DNA from: a bacterium
Lineage (GTDB): Bacteria; Verrucomicrobiota; Kiritimatiellia; CAIKKV01; CAITUY01
NCBI GenBank assembly: GCA_037143175.1
Contig: JBAWZF010000008.1
Span: forward strand, 1-64,000
Reading direction: 5' to 3'
Length of the DNA stretch: 64,000 nt
The notes beneath the pieces were generated by a model. That model did not search any database, was not told the DNA's origin, and worked only from the letters and a program-made list of their open reading frames with translations. Positions 25,112-33,900 of the stretch are shown one piece after another; position 1 is the first letter of the stretch; each line of letters opens with the position of its first letter. The position numbers were made by a program, and so were the translations under genes.

Positions 25112-27154
25112 TTACTTTGTCGTCCCCATTTGCAAATAAGGAAGGATATCGTTTTTCAGGGTGGGATTGGCTTCAAAGAGGGTGAAGCCGGTAGCCCCTT
25201 CCTGGCGCAAGGCATTGATTTGGCTGATGGTCTCCACGGCAGTGAGGCGGCATTCCATGGAGGTGACCCCAATGCCTGCATACACCTTGCCTTCGACGCC
25301 AGGATACGAGACTTGCTTGCGGTACCATTCGATGAATTTGTTGGAATTGGCGGTATAACTCATGGGGCACACAAAGTCCAGTAACCCCAGTCTGAGCCAC
25401 TCGCCCCAGTCTTGAGCAATGGAATCGCGAACTCCAGGGTAAATGGGGTAGACGGATGCCGAGAGTTTCATTTTGGGATTGATCTGGTTTAGATCCTGGT
25501 GGATATCCTTCACGAATTGGGTCAGCAGATTCCTGCGCCATTGCCGGAATGCGGCTTGCCTAGTGCCGCTGCGGACATCCGCCGGCCAGTGTTTGATGGA
25601 GGTGCCGGTGGCTTGAACGAAGCGGGATCGGCAGCCATTACAGTAGCAATAATCCTGCGATTTGAACCGGGTATAGTCGAGGTGGATACCGTCGAGTTGC
25701 GGATAGCGCACCGCTAACTCTTTGATCAGGGCGCGTTCAAGCGCCCGGTTGGCGGGGTGGGATGGACAGAGCCAGGAAATGGGGGTGCCAGCTGATGACA
25801 CCTGAAGCCGTCCGGCTTTCCGGTAGGGCACCAGGGCATTGTCCGGTGCGCCTTCCATATTCCAGAGAATTACCCAGGCGTGTGTTTCGAGACCATGGCG
25901 TTTGGCAGCGACACAACAGTCGGCCATCTGATCGCCGTAACGCGTCAGGATATCCGAGGCGGGTATCAGGCGGCTGGGGTAGTGAGCGCACCAGGGACGT
26001 TGAACGTGGGGGAGAACGGCCGTCATGCCCGCCTGGGCAAGCGTCTGGCAGGTCGGGTCCCACAAGCCGGGACCAAAGCCTGTTCCGGAATGATTCCACA
26101 CACCTCGAAATTCGTTTCTTTTTGCTCGTTGAATTGAGGCAAAGGCTTCCGTCAGGGTGGCATCCAATAGGCAAGCTGACTGAATAACCTGCGCATAGTT
26201 TCCATTCTGATAATCAAGAGGAAGTTCAACTCTGAGGCGCTCTGCTTTGGCCAGAAAGGGTTGCGCGGTCATGCTGGCATTATTGTTCTGGGCCTGAAGT
26301 CGGATGGAATCAATCGCGTGGGTGGCGCTTTGGTATTTGCCCAGTTTCCCGGCTTCATTGACGGCATGGGAGGCGGCGGCCCTCAATAAGTTGCGATCAC
26401 AGGCTCCGAGAAGGCTGATAAGAAGGCGTTTTTTTGCAGGGACATCGCTTTCCAGCAGGATATGCGACATCCAGAAGCCCCGTTCTGATTGAAGCCAGGC
26501 GGGTTCGCGAGGAAGGTGGCCGGACGTGCTTTCCCACCAGGCGATCACCCGTGCATTCTGTTCGGCGGGGTAAGCGGGGAGGAGAGAGACTGATGTTTGC
26601 TCAATCCGCAGGGGGGCGGAGGGAAGAGCGTTCTCAATAAAACAGAATGCGTTCCACGAGTCGGCCCCTGGCGCTCGCATGGGAGTGCCCAGGCGGAATC
26701 CCATCAGGGTGGCGAGCTTCGGGTCTGCTGAAAACAACACAATTAATTTCCCTCCGCCCTCCACAAACCGACGGCAGGCAAGCAACTCCCTCGCACTTAG
26801 GGTGGAGTTATATGGCAGGATGGCGATGCGTGCATCGGGGAATATACCAGTGGCGAACTGGTCATCGGATACCGGATTAACGGGGATGCCCACACTTTGA
26901 ATCCAACTCTGTAAGCGGTCGGAAACTTTTTCAGCGTAGCTGCGTTCGGACGTAATGGCTATCGAAGAGCTAGGCTTAATGAGTAGTACGGGCGTGGTTT
27001 TTAATAACGGTGGAATTCGTAGGGGTTGAGTAGCGCTTGGCCGGGAAGGGGGCGGGGCGGGAGGTGAATGGGCCACGCAACCTCCAAGGAGTCCCGCAGA
27101 GGAAAGAATAAAGAGAAACTGACGTAGTCGAATCCATGGGTGACCTGTTGTCAT
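25112..27154 (-). CDS. GHL10-type glycosidase-like lipoprotein (paralogue)
   Basis: About 680 residues from the ATG at 27154 (MTTGHPWIRLRQ). The lipobox is LLGGC, followed by a Pro-rich tether. Like the protein at 16477-18333 it has a GATase-like domain (RIAILPYNSTLSARELLACR, GGKLIVLFSAD) and then a GHL10/DUF187 TIM-barrel domain: FRGVWNHSGTG, GLETHAWVILWNMEG, GIHLDYTRF and FVCPMSYTANS. It is divergent from the exopolysaccharide synthase gene, with about 180 bp between the starts, so a role in processing that polymer at the cell surface is a reasonable inference. Confidence 0.8.
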   Translation of the reverse strand: MTTGHPWIRLRQFLFILSSAGLLGGCVAHSPPAPPPSRPSATQPLRIPPLLKTTPVLLIKPSSSIAITSERSYAEKVSDRLQSWIQSVGIPVNPVSDDQFATGIFPDARIAILPYNSTLSARELLACRRFVEGGGKLIVLFSADPKLATLMGFRLGTPMRAPGADSWNAFCFIENALPSAPLRIEQTSVSLLPAYPAEQNARVIAWWESTSGHLPREPAWLQSERGFWMSHILLESDVPAKKRLLISLLGACDRNLLRAAASHAVNEAGKLGKYQSATHAIDSIRLQAQNNNASMTAQPFLAKAERLRVELPLDYQNGNYAQVIQSACLLDATLTEAFASIQRAKRNEFRGVWNHSGTGFGPGLWDPTCQTLAQAGMTAVLPHVQRPWCAHYPSRLIPASDILTRYGDQMADCCVAAKRHGLETHAWVILWNMEGAPDNALVPYRKAGRLQVSSAGTPISWLCPSHPANRALERALIKELAVRYPQLDGIHLDYTRFKSQDYCYCNGCRSRFVQATGTSIKHWPADVRSGTRQAAFRQWRRNLLTQFVKDIHQDLNQINPKMKLSASVYPIYPGVRDSIAQDWGEWLRLGLLDFVCPMSYTANSNKFIEWYRKQVSYPGVEGKVYAGIGVTSMECRLTAVETISQINALRQEGATGFTLFEANPTLKNDILPYLQMGTTK

Positions 27155-27334
27155 GCCGCATACATACTTTTCATGGAGAGCGATCTGCAAGGTAATTCGC
27201 GTTTAACTTTCATAATGACACCTAATTAGTATTATTACTTGCGTAACCGGAAAATAATTGGCATTCTTTAAACGTTCTAGATAACTTGCTGGGCGATAAA
27301 GAATGGATACGGGTTTCAGCGGTTGGGTGCAATC

Positions 27335-28993
27335 ATGGATGAACATAAAGAGGCGGAAGGAAAAGCAAATAATTATCCGGTCTCCAGATTTGACCGGCGA
27401 AGGCGGAATTTGTCCAGGGCTAACGCCAGTGACCGGCGTCAGTTTTTGAGGTATCTGGCGTCGTTTGCAGTGACTGTGCAATATACACCCGCGCAGGGGG
27501 ATCCGCAGGTGATGACCGCCACTGTGATAGACATCTCAGAGGGGGGGGTGATGTTGGAGGGTCTCGATATTCCTGATAGAGTGTCCGAGGTCGTGCTGGA
27601 GTTTTCGATTCCGCAGGGTGTCATGCCGGAGCAATTCATTCAGGGGGAATGGAAATCCAAGGCCACGGTACGTTATCGGCATCCTTCGGGTAATAAATAT
27701 GGCATTGAGTTTGAAGAACCGCTGGGCATTCGATTAGCGCGAACGACCTGGGCGCGGTTGCGTTGGAGTGCGGTGATGTTTTTCATTTTTGTGATCAGCA
27801 TTGTGCTGCTCATGAAATATGAGAACCTCTATCTCTTCTGGCTTGATGTGCCTATTTTCCTCTACAGCATCCTGGTGGCGAGCTATCTAATCACGCGATT
27901 CATTTTTGCCTCGTTCTACCGGCGGCACAAACCGTTAAAAGATTTGCCTAAAATCACTGTTATTGCGCCTGTTTTCAATGAGCGTGAGCATGTGGGGCGT
28001 ATGATCGCCCAGGTGATGGAATCGGCCTATCCTGTTGACCGGATGCAGTTCATTGTGATCAATGATGGCAGCACGGATGGGACGGAGAAATCCATTGAAG
28101 AAGCCAGGATTAAATATCCCGAGGTGGAAGTCATTACGCATACGAAATCGCTCGGCAAGCGGCATGGGATGTCGGCTGGGGCAGAGCGGGCAACGGGGGA
28201 TTTTCTGATTTTCATTGATTCTGACAGTTTTCTGGCGCCGGAGGCGTTAAGGAATCTGTTGAAGCCGTTTGCGGATCCGGAAGTTGCGGCTGTTACCGGG
28301 CATTGTGATGTTGAGAATATCTGGACCAACACCCTGACGCGGATGCAGGCGGTGCGGTATTATATTGCCTTCAAGGTGATGAAGGCGGCTGAAAGTGTTT
28401 TTGATTCTGTCACCTGCCTCTCGGGCCCGCTGGCGGCGTATCGCAAAGAGCTCTTCATGTCGGTGCGCGAGGAATGGCTGAATCAAACCTTTTGGGGAAA
28501 GCCGGCCACCTTTGGAGATGACCGGAGCCTGACCAATTCATTGTTGATGCGGGGACTCAAGGTTGTGTATGCGGACGATGCGATTACCACAACGATTGTC
28601 CCGGATGACCATCGGACATTCTTACGCCAGCAGATGCGCTGGAAACGGTCCTGGTTCAGGGAAACCCTGCGCGGGTGTGGGTTTATGTGGAAGCGCCCCC
28701 CCCTGATGTCCATCTCGTTCTATCTCGGGTTTATACTGCCACTACTAGGGCCGGCGATCGTGCTGAGGTCGTTGCTCTATGTGCCGTTGCTTCAACACCG
28801 GTCGCCGATCATCTATATTCTGGGGGTGTTTTTGATGAGTTGCCTGATGAGCTGTACCTATCTTTTCTTAAAGCGATCCCGGCTGTGGTTCTATGGGATT
28901 CTGTTTTGTTTCTATTATATGTTTGTACTGATCTGGCAGCTGCCGTGGGCGGTATTGACGTTTTCGCGTACCTTGTGGGGGACCCGAAATTAA
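27335..28993 (+). CDS. PilZ-GT2 exopolysaccharide synthase
   Basis: A 552-residue membrane glycosyltransferase. An N-terminal PilZ domain carries both c-di-GMP-binding elements: RQFLR (Arg35, Arg39) and DISEGG (Asp66, Ser68, Gly71). Two membrane helices near 150-195 lead to a family 2 glycosyltransferase with APVFNE, the D-x-D at Asp295/Asp297 (FIDSDSF) and QQMRW (432-436), the processive QxxRW motif. At least three C-terminal helices follow. BcsA has PilZ after the catalytic core; here it comes first. I infer c-di-GMP-controlled synthesis and export of a beta-linked polymer. The ATG at 27335 is preferred over a TTG at 27323. Confidence 0.88.
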   Translation: MDEHKEAEGKANNYPVSRFDRRRRNLSRANASDRRQFLRYLASFAVTVQYTPAQGDPQVMTATVIDISEGGVMLEGLDIPDRVSEVVLEFSIPQGVMPEQFIQGEWKSKATVRYRHPSGNKYGIEFEEPLGIRLARTTWARLRWSAVMFFIFVISIVLLMKYENLYLFWLDVPIFLYSILVASYLITRFIFASFYRRHKPLKDLPKITVIAPVFNEREHVGRMIAQVMESAYPVDRMQFIVINDGSTDGTEKSIEEARIKYPEVEVITHTKSLGKRHGMSAGAERATGDFLIFIDSDSFLAPEALRNLLKPFADPEVAAVTGHCDVENIWTNTLTRMQAVRYYIAFKVMKAAESVFDSVTCLSGPLAAYRKELFMSVREEWLNQTFWGKPATFGDDRSLTNSLLMRGLKVVYADDAITTTIVPDDHRTFLRQQMRWKRSWFRETLRGCGFMWKRPPLMSISFYLGFILPLLGPAIVLRSLLYVPLLQHRSPIIYILGVFLMSCLMSCTYLFLKRSRLWFYGILFCFYYMFVLIWQLPWAVLTFSRTLWGTRN

Positions 28994-29056
28994 CCGCATA
29001 CGACGCCATGGCGACACCGGAGTCGGATTGTTATCTGGACGAATGGGGTATGAATC

Positions 29057-30985
29057 ATGAAACGAGTACTGAATTTCCTTCAATGGTTTGTCTTTGCAGG
29101 GCTGGTGGTGGGTATCCTCTGGACTGTGCTCAGGCCTTCACCTCCGTTGGATTACACGCCTGAGTTCTGGTCCAATTGGGATGGGTTTATGGCGATTTCA
29201 TACGCAGGGGTAACCCGTGATGAAAATACCATCTATCCCTCGTCCAAGACCTTACGTTCGCATTTAGAGGCTTTACAAGCGGCAGGATATCGCACCATTA
29301 CGACGGAGGATGCACTTGCTTTTTTGGAGGGGCGCGCCCCGTTGCCCGATAAGGCGGTGCTCATTCTTTTTGAGGGGGCTCGTAAGGAAACTTTTATCCG
29401 TGCTCATCCGGTTCTGCGCAAGTTCGGGATGCGGGCCACCCTGTGTGTGCCCACGTCCTCCATGGAGAGTTGGGACGAGTCCTGCCTCAAGAACGGGGAT
29501 ATCCGGAAAATTGTCGCCATGCCGCAGTGGGGGATTGCCAGTATGGGAGGTAATACGATTGAACTGCAGGTGACTTCCGAGGGGCGCAAGGATCACTTCT
29601 TGAGTACCCGGAAATGGATTTCCCGAGAGAAACGGATGGAGACGGACGATGAATTCAGCGCCAGAATCAAGGAGGACTACCGCGTATCAGCGGAGGTGTT
29701 GGCGAAGTTGAACGGGAGTCCGGTGTTAGCGTATGTGTATCCCTATGCCGATGATGGCCGTCGTGCCGGTGTTGAGCCTCTGGCTGGAGAGGTTAATTAT
29801 TCCGGGGTGAATGCGCATTATCGGATGGCCTTTGTCCTTGCCTCAAACCCGTTTAATCCGCCGGGTCGGAACCCCTATGCATTAACCCGGCTCAGAGTGA
29901 ATGGAGACTGGTCGGCGGCACAGGTGTTGACGGCCCTCCGCCGCGCCCAGCCATTGGCTGCGCGTGTGGTGGAGGTGGGGTCAAGTGACCGGTGGAATCT
30001 GTTTGGTCGGGCCCGGATCCTGAATGATACGTTGAGGCTCGATGATGAAGATGCGGCATGGATTCGGGGGAGCGACCTGTGGACCGATGCCCGGATTTCC
30101 GCCGATATCCGGCGTGCGCCGCACTCGATTGCGGTCTGTTATGCCCGGATGTTAAGTCCTTCAGAATGCCTGCGGCTATCCATGGATGACAAGGCCATCC
30201 GATTGCAGGAATCCCGTAACGGAGTGCCCGTGACCCTGAAGGCCGTTTCAACACCCACGGGAGAGGTGATCCGGTTGGAGTGGAGGGTAAAAGGGCTTCG
30301 CGCCTGGTTGGTCGTGAATGATGTCCCGGCCTTCGGTCCTGTTCCGTTGTCTGTTCCCCGTGCCTCGGGGGTGATCGGGTTTGAGAGTCGTGGGGGAGCC
30401 GTTTCGCTAACGAATTTGAAGGTGAAGCCCCTGCGCCGGCAGGGCGTGGTGGCAAATTCCTGGGCGGGTCTTCCTCCCGATCAGCGTGCTCAGATCACTG
30501 ATTACATTGTGCCCTTTCCCCTGTTGGGTGAGGCGGTGACGGGGCAGCAATGCCTCGACTGTATTCAGGCCGTTGCGGAAGGGGCTGAGGTTTGGCCGAT
30601 TCTTATGACGGCGACCAATGGGGAGATGCCTGCCACGCAGGTAGAAGCGATGGTGACGCGATTTATCCACCAGGATCTTCGCCCCTTTATTAAGGGTTTT
30701 GTAGTGAATTCGGCTCAAGCAGAATGGATTGAGCCGCTTCGAGCCCAGGGTTTTGGGATTATGCATCGCGTGAAAAATGAGGAGCGGATGCCGCTTTCTG
30801 TGACCAATCAGATGGATCATGTATGGTTGGATATGACGGGCACGAATTCATTGCGGGTGGCCGCAGAATTTTTGCGGCGTCATCCGCCCACCCAGTTAGT
30901 GGTGGGTGATGAGCGGGTTGTCCGCCAGTTTCCGCGGGTAGATCAAATTATGGTGTGGCCTGAAGAAGAAGGAAAGAACCCATGA
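29057..30985 (+). CDS. Membrane-anchored degenerate NodB deacetylase-like protein
   Basis: A 642-residue protein with an N-terminal membrane anchor (FLQWFVFAGLVVGILWTVL). Residues about 45-260 keep the NodB layout (SHLEALQAAGYRTITTEDAL, LPDKAVLILF, MRATLCVPTS, LAYVYPYADDG). However, the expected FDDG is replaced by FEGA, and I find no HxxxH metal site. It is therefore probably not a deacetylase but a glycan-binding relative. A beta-sandwich-like region (about 320-470) and a C-terminal alpha/beta region (about 480-642) follow. It overlaps the next gene by ATGA, so production of the two is coupled. Confidence 0.75.
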   Translation: MKRVLNFLQWFVFAGLVVGILWTVLRPSPPLDYTPEFWSNWDGFMAISYAGVTRDENTIYPSSKTLRSHLEALQAAGYRTITTEDALAFLEGRAPLPDKAVLILFEGARKETFIRAHPVLRKFGMRATLCVPTSSMESWDESCLKNGDIRKIVAMPQWGIASMGGNTIELQVTSEGRKDHFLSTRKWISREKRMETDDEFSARIKEDYRVSAEVLAKLNGSPVLAYVYPYADDGRRAGVEPLAGEVNYSGVNAHYRMAFVLASNPFNPPGRNPYALTRLRVNGDWSAAQVLTALRRAQPLAARVVEVGSSDRWNLFGRARILNDTLRLDDEDAAWIRGSDLWTDARISADIRRAPHSIAVCYARMLSPSECLRLSMDDKAIRLQESRNGVPVTLKAVSTPTGEVIRLEWRVKGLRAWLVVNDVPAFGPVPLSVPRASGVIGFESRGGAVSLTNLKVKPLRRQGVVANSWAGLPPDQRAQITDYIVPFPLLGEAVTGQQCLDCIQAVAEGAEVWPILMTATNGEMPATQVEAMVTRFIHQDLRPFIKGFVVNSAQAEWIEPLRAQGFGIMHRVKNEERMPLSVTNQMDHVWLDMTGTNSLRVAAEFLRRHPPTQLVVGDERVVRQFPRVDQIMVWPEEEGKNP

Positions 30986-33900
30986 AAATGTTCGGATTCC
31001 TGATGGTGACTGTTGCGATGTTAAGCTGTCGTTCTGGAGTTGCAGAGACCGCTTATGAGCCGGACATGGCGCAATGGTCGGTGGTGAAAATCGTTCAGGT
31101 GGGGCGCGATGCCATGGCCGCCGGGGATAAGGCAAAAGCCAGATCGTTGGCGGAAATAGCCGTTGCGCGGGACTCGGGATATGCAGAGGGGTGGAAATTG
31201 CTAGGCACCCTTCGGTTGCAAGCGGGTGATACCAATACCGCCGCTCAGGCGTTTCGAACCGCCTTGCTGATCGCACCCCGGGATCCTGTGATCAATCGGG
31301 AATTGGCCTGGCTGCTCTGGAATGAAGATCGCGAGAAGGCGCTGGCGAACCTTGATGTGCTGGTTCAGGCAAATCTGGGGGACCGTGATGCCGTTATCAC
31401 GCGCGTCCTTAGTCAACTGGCTGAGACGGGGAATGAGACCAAGGCGCTGGAGTTGTATAAGCGCTGGAAGCCCGGCTTCACCGTGAGCGAATTGGGGGTC
31501 ACCCTTTTCAAGGGGGGGCGGCGTCTGGCGGCAGTTGCCTTTCTGGAGGCAGCCTGGGAGGTGGGTGACAATCGCGCCGGAGTGGCTCTCTATCTTGCCA
31601 GTATCGACAGCCGGCGGGGAAAATGGAGCCGTATGAATGCCTGTCTGAAATTGGTCATGGACCAGGCTCCCGGATCCTTAAATGAGGAGCAGGTTGAATT
31701 GCTTTGGGATTGCATGCTCGCGGTGAAGGTTGATGCTGCGAGTGAAGGTATTTGGCGGCAGTTGGTTGCTCGTTATCCCGCTGAGCAGGAGAAGCGTGTG
31801 GCCTTGGCCGACCGTTTTGAGAAAGCGGCCGCCTCCGCACGGCGCCGGAACGATGGGGTAACAGCATCGTTTTTATATAGCCAGACTATGAAACTGGATC
31901 CCAACCGTATCAGTTGGGCCGACTGGAGTTTATTGGAGGAGCAGGCGGGCAAGCCTGAGGCGGTGAGTGCCAGTTTGGCCGCGTTATTGCCTCGCGCTTT
32001 AAACCCGGCGGTGCGGGATGGCATGACAGCGCGGATGGCTCATTATCAGGGCGATCTTGAGGCCGCCGTGCAGGGATATCGCAAAAGTCTGGCCGTTTCC
32101 CCGGATCAATTGGTGCTCCGGGTATTTCTGGTAAGGGACCTTTTGGCAAGCAGCAAACTGGAAGAGGCACGCCGTGAACTTAAGGCCATTGATTCGCTGG
32201 GGAAAGAAACATTCGGGCGAACCCAGAAGGATCTGGCTGAATTTTGGTTTGAGGTGGGGGATATCCCTAGAGCGAATGCGCTTGATCGAACCCTGTTGAC
32301 CCAGAAATCCAAGGCTCTCATGGCGGAGAATGAGCTGGAGGCTGCGTATGCAGTGGCGGTGCTGGCTGTCACCAATGATGTGGAAAATGCGGAGGCATGG
32401 TTGCAGTTCGGGACCGTACAGGCGCGGCGCCAGCAATATACCGAGTCAAAAGCGGCATTGGAAAAGTCCATCATTCTCAAACCTGGTAATGTGAATACCT
32501 TTCATGAATTAGGGTGGACACTCTGGGCACTTGGCGAAAAAACGAATGCCTGTTCGGCGTGGGGAAAAGCCCTGGATCAGGGGGTGCCAGATCGTGTGCG
32601 GTTTGTGCGTCAGATTGTGGGGCGCATGGCGGAGGAAGGTCAGAAAGATCTGGCACTTGAGCGGCATGCGCAGTGGTTGCCTGAGACAACCCCGTTGGCT
32701 GCCGGGATGGATTTTTTTAAAGGCGGACGCATGAAGGCGGCGGAACCATTCCTCGTCAGGGCCTGGGAGACGGGTGCAGATCGGGAGTGGACTGGACTCT
32801 ACTTGGGATCTGCCCGGGCCTTGAACGGAGTGGTGGCGGGAACCCCTCAATATTTCACTGCATTCATTGCCTCCGGTGTTGCCACGGCGGCGCCAGCGGA
32901 TGTGGCACTTGTTGTTGACGCATTGCGGGTCTGTTCTGGAATTCCTGGTGCGGTGGAGACGCTCGATTCACTCGCAGTCGCCCTGACAAATCGGCCAGAT
33001 CAGGGCGTGCGTGTGACGGATCTCTATTTTGCCTATGGGCACGATGAAACGCAACGTGCCAATTTGTCGGCGGCACTAGGCTTATATGAAAAGGGATTGG
33101 AGCGGGATCCCAACCGGTTGATATGGCCGCTGGCATGGAAATTAAGCCAGCGGTTGAATGATGAGCCCCGCGGGTTTCTCTTGCTGAGCAATTTGCTGGA
33201 TCATACGACGTCGGTGGCCGTACGTTTGGGGGTGACGGGAAAACAGTCGGAAATAAAGGGAGATTTCGCGGCCGCCATTACGGCCTATCAGGCCAGCGTG
33301 GATGCCGAGCCGGGGCAGGCAGATATCCATAAATTCATTTTTGATTGTGGAGTCCAGCTTGGAGATTTTGAGCGGGCCCGACGGGAAGCAGACTGGATGG
33401 CACTGCGGGTAGATGAAGGGGCGGCCCTGTTACGGGATACCATGGCCCTGATGTGGACTGATCTGGGCGAGGATGAAAAAGCGCTGGAGGTTTGGCAATT
33501 CCTGCATCTAACCTTCCCTGACGTGCCCTACTATGCCACAGAAATGGCCATGGCCCAATATCGTACCGGCAAAGGCGCGGCGGCTGTAGAGACCTTGGTG
33601 GAGAGTCTGGGACGCAGCCCGACAGTTCTCGGTTACGAATCCCTGGTCCAAATCCTTGCCGCATTAGGGCGCCCGGCTGACGCGGTCCTTAAGGCGCAGG
33701 AGGGGTTGAGCTTTGCGGGCTCTTCCTCGCTCCGGCAGAGTCTTGCCGAAAATCTTGAAATGATTGCGACAGCAGAGGCGCCCACCGCCACGGTCGCCGC
33801 TGCCCAGGCATGTGTGGTGGATGATCCGGGCTCCACATCTCAATCGTTGTTATTAGGGCGTTCGTTGGTCGCTTGTGGCCGTAGTGAAGAGGCGATGGAT

